NCBI GenBank assembly: GCA_036583965.1
Contig: JAZBQD010000034.1
Coordinates: 11,596,040-11,660,039 of the forward strand
Length of the DNA stretch: 64,000 nt
Direction: 5' to 3'
Origin: Prunella strophiata
Lineage: Eukaryota; Chordata; Aves; Passeriformes; Prunellidae
Part shown: positions 51,061 to 64,000 of the stretch, piece by piece
Layout of the letters: each line of letters opens with the position of its first letter
How positions within the stretch are numbered: the stretch's first letter is position 1
The notes under the pieces: model-generated
What the model saw: the letters and a program-made list of their open reading frames with translations, nothing else
What the model was told of the DNA's origin: nothing
The model's database searches: none
Program-made: the position numbers and the translations under genes

Positions 51061-54000
51061 GGCAGGGTATTTAAGAGAAGCAGAGCAGTAAAAGAAACTC
51101 AGGAAACACAACCATCTTCCATCTTCGTGGCAACTTTGTTCCTTAGCAGGAGGGAGAATTACTTGCCTTTTTATTTTGAAAATCTTATGCTAAGGCTGAA
51201 TATCAAAGAAGCATGATACAGTATCTCAGCCCAACCATTAGTGGCTTCCTTTTCCAGATTCTGCTGCACAGCTAAAATTTTAAGTAATTCAGGCTCAGAA
51301 ATTCAGTAAAGACCTTCAGAGATATCTTCAGAGAAACCTTACTGCTTGAATTGGATAGCCTGACTGCTTAGGGCTCAGATAAGCAGCAGAAATGCTGATG
51401 TCCTGTTTTTCACACCCTTTTCTTGATTGGCAAACCATAGATAGCATTTATTTACACTTCCACTCTCATGAGATAACATATGGGGCATTTTATTTGCTTA
51501 GTTTTGCTTTCAGAAAGCTGCATTAATTCCCTGTTACTTTGGACATTTGTCTTGCATTGCATTTCTTGGTTAGGTGACATTTTCCTTGTGTCTCATCCCA
51601 AGGGAAGGAAGTGGGACTCGGTGTCAGTCTGCAATGTGAGGGTAACAGTTTTGCTGAGGAACTGCAGTGGGTCTGTTCAGGGTCCTCTACTGACCAAGTT
51701 AGGTGTGTTCAGCTGTGTCTAAGGCTTGCCAAGGCAGGCAGTGAATAATTGTTTATGGAAGGTTCTGCCTCAGGAAGCATGGTCTGCAGAACCACAGTTT
51801 TCTGCAACAGGAGCCCAGGTTTCATGGGTTTGAGTTCTCACTACCACGTGCAAAGAACAGGAGTTTTCACCTTCAAAGTATCCTGTGACTTTCTTTACCA
51901 CAGCATCACTGCATTCATTCCCAGCACACATCTGTACATTCTTGCAGTGCTCAGCAGGCACTTCTACATCCATCCAGCTGTGCATCCCTCCCTTTGCCAT
52001 TTTGTTGAATGGCAAAACTGCTCTGTGAAATCAACATCTGCCTAAACACAGTTCCTGTCTTCAAAATTCAGCTCTGCTGCACAGTTTAGCATTCACCATC
52101 TCCTGTCTTCAGCCCCAGCAGTAATTGCTGTGATGCAGCTACGTATGATAAATTTAATAAACCTGGGTCAAAGCAAGTGCTGAATATCATTATGGACAGG
52201 ACTGTGCATTAACAAAAATTGCCAGTCAGGTCTAATTCCAGAATTCATATTTACAGTGTGCAATCTTACTCATAAACACAGCCTCCCTGAAGTCATTGTT
52301 TATACTCTTTTCAGTCAACATTGCTCTGCAAATATGAAAATGAAAAGCAGTTTTTAAATGATGTGATTGTTCTCCTAGATAAAATTTTCCTTAAAATGTA
52401 TCTGAGTAGTTGAGTTAGGGTGGGGAAAGAAAAAAATCAATCTCTGAAACTAGGAAATGCTGCTATGACCTTTAATTACACATTTCAAATTAGGACTGTG
52501 TCACATTGAATTTGCACATAATCAGACTGGATTGCAGAATTTAACTTATTATTCAGTCTATAGTCTATAACAATTAGGCTCAGAATTTGATCCCAGTACA
52601 TGGGGTACACACATTTCATGGCAGGCATTGACCAGAGAGTAGAACACAGCTTTCACTTCATAAGAGAGAGGTGCCAGTCTAAGTACTCCCTCATCTTACT
52701 CTCTCTTTTCATCACTTTTCAGTCACCTCTGTATCCCAAACCTCTTTAAGATTTGATTTCAGGAACTGACAGTTCAACTCTTCTTTGCTTTCATGGGAGA
52801 GAAACCAAGTTCTCTTTTCTTTTAGTGAATTTTCTCTATGAACTGTGCTTGAAGAACAGAGTTTCATTTTCATTTGTTTCTTTTGTTTTTGTATCAAATG
52901 TCCTTCCTCTATCATAAAAGCATCAAACTTAACTGGATTTTTTGTGGTTTTTTTTCCTTTTTGTCTTTTCAGACAGGAGAACCACACAATTTTTTTTTTT
53001 TTGTAATTAGTTGTTTTTAACTTTTCTGTATTTTTATGCTTTTGAGTGTCAGTTCCTATATGTAAACATCAGATTTAGCAATCAAATCAGGTATATTTTG
53101 CACAGCAACTAAGAAAGATTTTGACTCTTTTCTGGAGAACACAATTCCTATCTCAGGCTGGATGATCAGAAAGAGTGTCTAATTAACACATAAATCTCAT
53201 AAAATATACTGGCATGCTTATCTTCTGTCAGAGCAAAGATTTAGAGCCAGCCTTTTACTCAATCATGTCCAAATCCACAGTGTTTCTTTACCATTAAGGA
53301 AGAAATATTAAGCATTTCTTCATCAAGTCCTCATTCTCTTCATCATGTCTTGAAAAGAAGGGACCAAGCTAAATCCCAGAGACACTGAAAAAAGCAGAAA
53401 GGCTTTTACTTTATCTGGGAGGCTCAGATCCACCACTGTGAATGCAGATTTGGCAGCTTATGACTGCATCTTGAACCAGGGTAGGTTAATTCTGGAAGAA
53501 GCTCACCTGTATCACAAGAACACCTCTTCTGTTAAAGGATGAGATTTAGGAAACTCTTGTTAGCCCTGTGCAATGTTGCTGTTGGAGAAAATGGCACAAG
53601 AAACACAGCTGGATGTTTCCAGGGAGAAAACAATGTGCCTCCTTCCTTGAAATGCACAAGGCATCTGTTGTACTACAATTCCAGGCTGGATCATCTGCCA
53701 GTATAAGAAGGCACTGCACATAATTAAAATCAATAGTGATGTGTTGATTTATACCTGCTGGAGATCTAGTTCTCTACTTCAAGCATCCAAACCCAAGAAG
53801 GAACTTGGAGGCAATTTAGATAAGAAACACCAACTTCACTAAGAGCCAACATAACTGATTTCTGAACAAAGGTATGCAGAGCATTCTAAAGAATGGATCA
53901 CAACATATTGAGGTGCAGCATGATAGGGAGACCTAGGAATGTGTTTTGTTATAAAGGAAGTATACCCAAAGGGAAGAACAGGATAACTTAGTGATGGACA

Positions 54001-57000
54001 AAATTCAGAAGGGTAAAATTAAAATGAATAAGGGCAAATATCTCCAGTGGCTTTGGTAATTGAACATGGCAGAGTTTTGTTAAGGATAATGATAAAGATA
54101 TGCAGTTATGATGCCATGAAAGTAGAGGCAGATAAGTCTCTAAAAACCTTCCAGGTACACTCAACTTTAATGGGATTTTTTTCATCTTTATCGTCTGAAA
54201 GTTTTGTGTGATACAGCATTTTATTTATATTGCTTTACTATATCCAGTAAGAGCAGATGATAATCTGTTGAAAGAGCATTTATCTGTTTTTCCTTGGATT
54301 CTTTTACAGGCCAGCCCTCTGGGTGAGCTCCAGAGAGGACACACAGACAAGTATCACCTAATGCCCATTAATCTCCCTTTGTGGAGCTGCTTCATCATCA
54401 TTGTTAGACAAAGAAAAATACTTAGAAGGTGAGCAGGGCACATGGTATTGAACAAAAGGAAAGAGTGGAAGCCCACTCCAGGATCCTTCCAGCAGACATC
54501 CATAGTGCTGAACTCTATTTGTTAGAAAGCTTGACCAGAAAAACAATAGTCTGATTTTTTCTGTATGGTGCAAGTGCTGAGGAAAGGGAAGGAAAAGTAG
54601 AAGCCTGTCTGTGTGCCTCCCACAGCTCCCTACCATTCAGAGCCAGAAAACAGAGAGAGAAGTGGGAAATCTCACCTCAGTTCTGTCATTCCCCACTGTT
54701 ATTTCTCCTCAGAATCAAATCTGGATTAGATTGATGAATAGGATAGAAAGTCCCAGGGGCACTGTAATTGAACAATTGAAACAGCAACATCCAAACAGCA
54801 GTAGCAACTGAATTTTCATGATTTCATGATGGCAAGCATGGAGTTAAACATAAATTATAAAGAGAGATGGACAAAAAACCAGAAAGCAAAAATTGTAAAA
54901 CCATGAATTGAGATTGTGCGAGAAGTGGTGAGATAAAAGCAAGAGGATCACCTGGCTCTATAAACTGCAGTAGTTACTTGAAAGAGAACGCCTGAGAGTG
55001 TTTTATTAAAATTGGGCTTTTATTATAAAAGCAGGAGCTTATTTAATAAGTATTCCTCCTAAAGACTTAAAGTGTCCTCTGTCCATGCAATCTGCATTCC
55101 AAGGTTATCAGAAGAACTGTTGCTATGGGCTGAACTCAATTTAGCACATGCTTTTTTGTGTGGTGAGTGGATGTGAAAAGGATTCAGCAACACAAATCTG
55201 TCTGTGTTCTGAATGAGAAATGAACTTCTGTTAAAGATCTTGCAAACCTCAACTACAGCTGCACAATGCTGATACCGCCAGGCAAGAGAGGATGACCTAT
55301 TTGTGTCTGTCTGAACTTTGTCTTCATCTTTTGATCACAAGCAATGAAACCTGAGGCAATACACCAAACAGGAGAACAGTAAGGAAGTGAGAATTGTGTA
55401 TTTAATTGTCCTTATATGCTGTTTAACTTCAGATTTTAATCTAATATTTTCCTCTTATAAAATCTTTTAACATCTAAAAATACTGTGTGCTTGGGAGATT
55501 TTTAATCATTACTATGAACAAGGAAAGTTGGAACACTGCAGGCAGAAGGTTAGAAAGGCCATGCATTGTAATGTAAATTTCATTGTTAGGATCCACAGAA
55601 ATATATTTCATTTTTCCAAAGAGGGAAAAAAAAAAAAAAAACTGAACCCATCATTATCTGGATCCATGGCACAACAGAACGGAATAAGACATTTTGCAAA
55701 AAATGTCTATCATCTCCCCTCCCCAAGTATTTGTGCCCTACAGCATTTGTACACAATTCTTTGTCAGGAGATAAACCTGTTCTATTGGCTTATGTGCAGA
55801 TTATTCAAGAACTGGAGATTGAAGAGAATGTTTATTGAAATGCTTCAGTATGGTCACCACAATCCAACAGTATCTAATGATACCCTTGCTCCAGTTCAAA
55901 CCTCTACCCCACAGACAAGTTCTGAGACCCATCATCCCTGGCATCATTTCAACCAAGACAGTGGAGAGAGAACAGGATGTTTTCTCTGGGCCCAATGCAT
56001 GAGACACTCCATAAGAAACACTCTGGGGTTTAAAATATTCTTCTCCTCTCTTTATGCAGTCTGTCATTAGCAAAGCAAAGAGCAGCTTTGATATTATCTA
56101 AAGAAACCTGCTTAAAAAAAATTAAAATACTTAAAAATGGAATATGTTTACCACTCAGATTTCTTATTCATACTTCCAGGTATTTTCAACAGTGTTCAGT
56201 CCTCTGCTCCCATACCTGCTCTCAGAACTGAAGAACACAGATTGTGTCTTTCATTTGCCAGAAAGTGTAAAGGGGAAGATGGACATAGATCACCTAACTA
56301 GGCAGGAAAAGATAGTCTGAAGCTGTTAGCTCATCTCACAACTCTGGTCATTATTTACTTAGATCAGTGGGGTCTGGAGATTATTACCATTACAGTCTCT
56401 TGTTCACCTCAGGCACACTTTCTCATCAACTCTTGATATGATCAAATAAGTGGCTTGAGACAGTTCCCCCAAAATTCATTGCTTTCAAATCAGTGTCTGT
56501 ATAATCAGAGCCCCTGCATGGGCACTCACAGGACTGCTGCAGCAGCCAGGCTGTTACAGAGCTGGCTGTTTTGCTTCCTGGTTGTGTGTCAGAATTCCAG
56601 AGGTGTCCCAGTGGGCATGAAGTGACCGTGTGGGAAACCAGGAGTACAGCTGAGCTGTTCAGCTGGCATGTGCAGCCCCAGTGCCACTCCTGAGCCTGGC
56701 TCTCACTGTGGGGCTACTGGGTCATATTCTCCAGCCTTTACCTTGACCAAACACTCCTGTCCAATTACACAAAACAGTTGGAATCAGCCCTGAAGAGCAC
56801 AACATAACACAATACCTGGAGTCAACAAGGATCAACATCTCAGTGTGTGAGCTAAGCCCTGGATGTGCTGCATAAATGATGGCAAGAGCTGCTCTTTTCC
56901 TCTCTAGGCAGAGCAGAGCAGAGATCCTTTCCCCTGTGGGCTCTCTAGCTCGCTCTTTTAATAGCTTTGTTTTGTGCCAAGTCCTATAAAACACAGCCCA

Positions 57001-60000
57001 GACTCACTGCAGTGTGGGAGACAAACTGTGGATATAAGTCACACAGCAGCTCATAAGTATTTTTGTTAGCTGTGTAGAGAATACCATGTTATTACAAGGT
57101 AGGCACATTCATGATCATTAAAACAGTTCCCTGTAATGGCCATAATTGTGTTGTGATATTCTGTTACACTTCTGAGCACACACCCATCTCAGAGTTAACA
57201 TGCCTGAATATATTTTCTGTAAGGCAGGTGCACCTCAATGTTTAGATCAATAAAAGGACTCTTACATTTGGTACTTGTGTCTTTTTATGCATGAAATTGT
57301 ACTGAGTTTCTCTCTCAATACAGGTATAACCAAGAGAGCTAACACAGTTACTGGAATTTTAAGTACTGCATTCACTAAAGTTAACTTAAGAAACTCGAAA
57401 ATATGTAGCACCAGGGGAAAAAAAATTCAAATTCTGAGAATCTCAAATCATAAGATCCTTGTATTAGGATTCTGCTAGAAAAATTCAGTTGTGAGAACAG
57501 AATGAAGCTGCTTCCTGAGAAAATAAGTGGCACAAAAGGAGTAGGAATATTTAGTAAGATAATTCTGTCTCCAACTCAGGAGTAGCCTGTTACTGGAGTC
57601 ACAATGTTTCACTGCAAATATTAAGGAACAGCCTAGATGCCAACACACAACTGTCCACATTAAGTAGAAATGCAAGGGCATGAGATAATGATGTGAAGGT
57701 GGGGAAGTCAAATCCCCAAGAACAGGCAGGAGACTGGACTCAATTACAAGAACAGTGCAGCAGCACAGTGAGAGGAGTAGGGAAGGCTGGCTTTGACCCT
57801 TCCAGCTAGAGAGAGAACACATAAGAGAGGATATAAATCTTCCAAATGCCATGCAGGGAAATCATTGATTCAAAGCAGTGTTTGGTTTTTACGTAACACA
57901 GTGCACACATAAGCAAGATGGCTTAAAGGAAAAGCTGGTGTGATTAGTAGGAATGAACATCAGGAAGGAAATTGACAGTTTGTAGCCCCTCTGATTTGGC
58001 TTTTCTGGCTGGCCTGACTCACCTTTCCAAAGTACAATAATTCAGAGCCAGCTGAACATGCCAGCAGTAGACATCCCAGCCATGAGTGGTGTCACACTGT
58101 GGAATTGTTCTTTTTGTCTCTTTGAGCTCAGGGTCAATCCAGGAAGCTTAAATCACCCACCACTTAAGCAGCCCTTTCTCAGGTAAGGTTACTGTGAGCC
58201 ACCCACAAGTCTGAGTGAGGGGTAGTGCCAGCAGGGAGCTTGCAGCTACCCAGGCACCCAGCCTGCAAATTCCCCAAAGGCTCTGGCCCACTCTGACTCT
58301 AAAAGCCACATACTGAAACAATATGATATGAAATGGTACAATAGGATATTGTAACCAAAGGGTGAAAGGGGATAAAGGTGAGGATAAGTGAGGACTGAAG
58401 GAAAATGTAGAGAGGAGGTTTATCCTTTCATCTCTCAGCTTTGTTTCACCCTGTATGTAGCATGGAAATAATCATGTCAATGACAGGCAAAGCTGCTGGA
58501 AGGATGCACGTTGTGTTCCATGGCAGCTTTCAAGATTTGACAGTTTCATTTCACAGTGAGCAGGAAAGGGTCCAAAGCCCTGTGAGACCTATCATGAAAA
58601 AAGCAATGTCAAAGCATTCAGTTGCTGATCAAAACTTGAACATTTCAGCTCTGGACCATGTAAAAATGCAGTCTTCCTGTAGGGCTTGCCTTTCCTGCAG
58701 GAGCCTGAGAATTAAATTCCTGGCCTCTTTATTCACAGTAAAGCTTTTTTTTTTTTTTTCTTTTTTCCAAAAGTGTACAAAAATCTGTCAGAAGAGAAAC
58801 CCCAATCTTTTTCTTGGCATCCCATGGTGACCTAACAAGTTCTTCTTTGAGCTGTTTCCACTTCCCCATAGCACAGGTTTCCCTCCATTGTGCAGCATTC
58901 AGGGTTTCTGTCATGTTTAGATGATGTTATTTGTACAAGAGTCTCTGAACAGAGCCTGGATTGGCACAGGGACAGGTGACTCAGCACCCATGTGCATTTA
59001 CTTATTCATTTTCTCTGTGTCTCTGGCAGTTGGTGCAGCAGGTAGAATATTCCTGTCCATGGGGTAGCAACAGTGCTTTGAAATAGGAATCACACCCACA
59101 GGCTCACAGTGGGAATTGGCCTCTTACCTGCTGGAAACCTTGAAGTCTTTTTGTGCTCCACTTTGGAGCAAAGGAGGGAATTACAAAATCTCAGCAGTGC
59201 AAGCAACACAGCTGATACCTCAGAAATGTGCAAATCTTGATTAGGAAAATAAAAACTTAAATAATGCACCCAAAGTTAAGTCTCAGACTACTTGGCAAGT
59301 TATAAATATTCTTGGAGAGTCGTCAGCATCTTTCAAAAGCACAAGAAGTTTTGCTTTGTTAGGATTGCTGTTGCACACATATTGCAAAGCATCAAAAAGA
59401 AAGTGGCCTGGCATGGTTTCTTAGAGCTGAATTATTTACATGAAAGGCTTGTGAAATTAGATCCTTTCTCCATAATCAAAAGACTTTTTACAATGATATG
59501 AAACAAAATGCTTTCATGGAGAGTATAAGTCATTCCTGTGTTTTATCTTTATACCCCATTCCTTTAATCTCATGGCATGATGTGGACCTCAGTTGAATCT
59601 AGAAGCCTTTTAGCTCTGCAGAAACACTGCCTGGAAAAAATATATATCTGTAATGATGTGCACATAAGAAAAAGAAAGAGATATACTGGTTTAGAACTCT
59701 TCACTCCTTTGACCATTTTCTTTGTTTCACTACTATTTTGTCTCCATTTCTAGACATTACTAGTGGTGTAACACAGTACAGAAATATAACTTGAACCTTT
59801 GATAGTTCAAATAAAAACTTGAGTTTATTATCTGTAATCCCTTGGTATAATTCTAAAATTATAGCACTGAGTAGATGTACAGCTGAAAGTTGATGGTTGT
59901 CATTATAAGAGCACCCTTTTGATCATCATCATGATCTGAGTCCAATTCATGTATAAAAAAATGTAGCAAACAGTAAAGAATATCAACCTAGAGCATTTGG

Positions 60001-63000
60001 TTTTCTATGAATTAACATGATCAGGAATCAGAGAAAGGTTCCCATAAGTAAACATTCAGTCCTTAATTTATTCTTATTTATATCAGATTTTTAGGACTTT
60101 GGATCAACTTGGTTTGCATTTTTTTAGTATTTTCCTCCTCCTCACACACCTTTGCCAGCTTCTTTCTTATGTTTCAGTAATCCTGGTGCTGCTTAGCTCC
60201 CAGGCAATCTGAATGGGAGCAAATTCAACCTGTAAACTAGAAAAAGGAATTTGACCATCAACACACTGAACTTTCTGAAGTGAAATCTCTTCAGAAGAAG
60301 GGCACACTGGATGCCCAGAACATTCCATTTTTCCAGGCTGCAGTGGCTTTAAATAGAGACTGCACATGGATGTAGTGATGTAGCCTTCAAAAAGCAATGA
60401 GTGATACAGTCTGTGCTTTGAAGAATCTTCCACTGCTGTGCAGTGTCTGAAAGTTTATTGTGTGACTACTCAGACCTAGAGCAAGATTATTCTCTTTTTA
60501 AATGTAGTTTAATAATATATTGAAGTTTTTCTGAATCTTGGAAGGTCTCAGGAAAACTCTTCATGCTTGGTCAAGCAAAACATTTTAGGTAGAATAGCTA
60601 AGATGTAGAGTAGGATTATTCAGAAGTTTTGCTTTTATTTTATTCTTTAGTCACAAGATCTGAAAATTTACTACAGAAGATTTACTTGAGAATTAAACAG
60701 ATACGTTTGTGGTGACAAACAGTTTATGAAAGCTTTTGCTAAACTGGGACATCCCTGTGCTGGAGTGATGTGGTTTGGGAATTTTTAAATCATTTTTGGA
60801 ACTTTCTAAAGAGCACGAAAGTCTGCTTTGTTCATCTTCTGCAGATTCATCAGAGTTGCACATATAGTTTGCACATTTGTCATCTTATTTATGACAACTT
60901 CAAACATTTTTTTTAACATCTATTGAATCATATAATGAGTTATGGCTCTGGTGAATTACCCAGAAGTCATGCCTCTGAATATATAAAAGATCAGGATGGA
61001 ATGTCTTCTGTCTTATATGTTTCCAAGGGCAATTGCTCATTAGCTGTTTTCAGGTCTGGTCTGCAGGTATTTGCATTTTAAGAAAGTGAGCAGTCTTTTC
61101 AATGGGCCACCATCAGTCTTCATGTCAGCTGCAGCAAGCAACATTTCCCAGCATTGTTTTGTGGTGATAACTAAAGGGAACACTTGGGACTGCATTTATT
61201 TAAAATTGTATTATTTCTGAAAGAATGATGACAACTGGCTTGGGTACAGCCTGCCCAACTTTATGATGCTCAGAATGTTAAAAATATCATTCACATTGCT
61301 GTAATGGAGAATGCTTGGTAGAACAGAAAGAGGGTGTTATATTCTCTGTAAGCAAAGGTGAAGGCACTAAAAAAAATTTCCTTGGTCCGTGAGACAGTGA
61401 TTGGTGTTCAGCCAAAGACAATTATAAACTTTCCCTCAAGAATGGCTCTTCAAATGCTGGGATATTTCTGCCCACTCTCTCTACTGTGGATGAAATATCC
61501 CCTTTCTGAGTAGCTGAACCATGGACTGATTACTAACAAAGGAAAGTAATTTTCCCATCCTAGCACTTTCACAGGTATAAGAAGTAGTTTCTTAACATTT
61601 CTGTTCATTTTCCACTTAATTTTCTTCTGTCAGAAACAGAAGCTCAACACAGTTTGAAATTTCAACATTTAATTCAACCTGTTTTGAAAAGCTGTTATCA
61701 CCTGTTTAATGGGTTTTACTACAGAAGATCTCTTAAACAGGCAAAAAGGGACTATTAACACTGAACATAAAGATTGCTTTTCATTCCCCTAGTAGTAAGA
61801 TTCACTTCAACCTCCTGGTTTTGACTCCCTGACACAGCATTTCATATGTTGGTTTATCTTCTAGGTATAGAAGATACTTAATGGCTCCCTTCAAGGAGAA
61901 TAAAAAAATTAATTTGGGCTGAGCTAAAATATAAAGACATTTGTATTTAAAGAGTCTAATTTAGTCTTAAGACTCCAATAGTGACTAATTAATCCTCAGT
62001 TAGAGGCAATTGTTAACAGTGAGTTTTTTCTTACCTTCTCCATACAAACGAAAACTTTCATTACTTGTATATGGATAATCAGCTCCTATTGTGCTCCAAA
62101 ATAACACAATTTTGTTGAATTTGGTTTCTATTCTCAGAATAATCCATGGTTACTGCAGCAGAGGGGAGTATGTGCAGAGTGGCAGTTTGGTCACTGGGTG
62201 TTAAACCAGGCTTATTGTCAGTGGGCTTTAGGTCAATACCTAAGGACTGAGATTTATCAGTGACTATTTCATGTGCCATTAATTTTGTGTTGGATGCAAT
62301 GAAAGGTCAGGCCCCAAAGCAGCAAATTAGGCAGCTGAAACACTAATATCTGCTTCAACACATCAGCTCTGGTACCACTGGGGGAATTAAATTTAACTTA
62401 AGTATGAAGAGAAAAGGATTCCACCTTCTTCTCCAGCGACCCACCTTGCTGAGAGAGAGCAGTTAACAAACTGAAGAATTATTCTCACTACATTTCAGTC
62501 TCTTCTGATATTTTATAAAGCTGCTTTTTCCTTGGCACAGTGTCATGCCATGTCTCATCTGAAGCCCAGCCTGTGTTTTTGTATGACCTGGAAGGGGCTG
62601 ATGGTGGCCTTTGTGGCCTCACAGCAGGTATCTTGTGTCAGACAGGCAGCTGGAACCTGGCAGCTGCAGCTCACCTGTTACCTACTTGAGGGGGCATCAT
62701 TTGCACTGATTTGAATTAAGTTTTTGCACTCCTCACTGAAATGGTGCAATGATAGTTACATAAACTATCATTGCTTCTGCAGTTCCAGAAGGCTATATAT
62801 CTAATTTTCTATAAATTTGGTTTTGTACCCCTTGTAAATCCAAACACTTAAAACAGTAATTGTTAATGCTACAACATGGACAGAACATCTAAAGCACCTT
62901 AACAGCCAGTGTGATATCTTTGGCTGAGTCAAGCACATTCTTGACAGAAACATCAACTCTACCTTCTCTTCCCTATTAAATAAAAATAAAAAGTTTCAGC

Positions 63001-64000
63001 AGTGGAGGCACATCCAGAGATTAAACTCAAACTCTTGTGTTTACTTGAGATGTCTCAGTGAATTAATCATCTCACTTTGTTAATTAACCTTGCTAGTACC
63101 ATTAAATAACAATGTGGTTTCTGTTCATCCATGGAACCAAGGCTGCTTGGTACTTATTTGACTACAAAGACCCTGCAATGACTCCCCAGAGCTGTTTTAT
63201 GAGAGGGACCGTGAAAGAGCTTAATCTTAGCAAGGTGATTTATATTGGTCTGTTTACCATTGCTAATTTCAAGGTCAATAAAGCAAAGCAAAGAAACTTG
63301 AGTCTGGACTCAGAAAACAGATTAGGAAAACAAAGAGCTAAACCTTCTTGTGCTCTTGAAGCATTTGTTCCCTAGCATAGTGAGACTCAAGTACTCTTGT
63401 GAGCTCTTTTGTTCTCAGCAAGATATGAAAACTCTAAATTGTGAAATATTGCTCTTCCTTCCCTGTCCAGCTCCTTCTTACAAACCCAGAAAAGAGGCAT
63501 AATTAATGAAGTATCAGCTTTTTTTTACCCAGAACCCATCATTATTTTAATGAATAATTGCTCCCCCTAGAAGTGTTTTGTTAGGTATCAGAATCTCCTG
63601 GGTAGGAATCAAACAAGGAGGGTGGTTGTCCCTTTAAATACACAGCCTCAGACAAAAGGAATGCTCAAGCCCACATGTTTTGAACCAAAGCTTTCCAAAG
63701 AGCATCCTTGGGTGCAGGCTCAGGAGGATGCCCAGGTTTGCATCTTTAGCAGGTTTGAGACTGGGATGCCAGGAGAAGTCAGGTGTCACAATGAAAATGT
63801 CTGCAAGCTGTTACAGTACTTCAGTCTCCACAAAAATGGGAAAACAATCCCTGCTGCTTATTGTAAGACTCTTGCTACTCTCAAACAGTATTGATCACAG
63901 CAACAATGGCCCTGCTGGTATCTTGCCTTTCAACCAAATACTGGAGCTGCAGCTCAGACCAAATCAGAAACAAGCTCCAGCTTGCTTGGGTCAGACTGTA

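Larger units (their letters stand above)
41516..64000. other. Upstream intergenic region, no gene recognised
   Basis: AT-rich, apparently unique sequence to the right end of the window, on the 5' side of SPOCK1. The longest open frames (for example 132 codons at 45584-45982 minus, 180 codons at 55528-56070 plus, 129 codons at 58441-58830 plus) show no recognised domain and are interrupted or opened by simple repeats. In other amniotes KLHL3 lies on this side, but no Kelch or BTB coding sequence is seen. Distal enhancers or lncRNA exons could be present and cannot be called by eye. Confidence 0.6.

Noticed and set aside
41516..64000. Possible 3' end of KLHL3 expected on this side from amniote gene order
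   Set aside because: No Kelch-repeat or BTB coding sequence is seen; a distant 3' UTR cannot be recognised by eye.

Overview
This is vertebrate, non-coding-dominated genomic DNA, most likely from a bird. The sauropsid signature is a clear 3' end of a CR1 retrotransposon at about 40.15-40.41 kb, with the typical terminal ATTCNGTGATTCNGTGA-like octamer repeat. Interspersed repeats are otherwise sparse, which fits an avian genome better than a mammalian, crocodilian or turtle one. I cannot name the species.

Only one protein-coding exon can be supported: the first coding exon of SPOCK1 (testican-1) on the minus strand at 39110-39277. It has a start codon, a short signal peptide, the family-specific NFLDNDKWLSTVSQYD block and a perfect GTAAGT splice donor. 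It sits at the left edge of the only CpG island in the window (about 39.27-40.13 kb). The island also holds GC boxes, a strong CTCF-like motif, a G-quadruplex motif, a 22-bp perfect palindrome and several short tandem repeats. A CAG acceptor directly before the ATG, plus a donor 400 bp further upstream, suggests a separate non-coding 5' exon.

Layout: 1-39109 is read as part of the long first coding intron of SPOCK1 (transcribed right to left). It is AT-rich and holds simple repeats, a possible 5S-rRNA-derived SINE or pseudogene (about 18.3 kb), a minor CR1 fragment (about 8.8 kb) and a striking GC-rich 49-bp minisatellite of about 22 copies with a 235-bp higher-order duplication (29.57-30.62 kb). 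At 39.1-40.1 kb is the coding exon, leader and promoter island. At 40.15-40.60 kb is the CR1 3' end, followed directly by a nested 25/75-bp tandem repeat. From 40.6 to 64 kb is AT-rich upstream intergenic sequence. In other amniotes KLHL3 is the next gene on this side, but no exon of it is visible here. A possible retrocopy-like or transcript-like 3' end lies at about 41.4 kb.

I found no operon, CRISPR array, mobile gene cluster or clearly new gene system. The most unusual structures are the nested tandem repeats, the leader architecture of SPOCK1, an exact 22-base duplication 2 kb apart in the intron, and a pair of abutting perfect hairpins. No homology search or conservation analysis was run.
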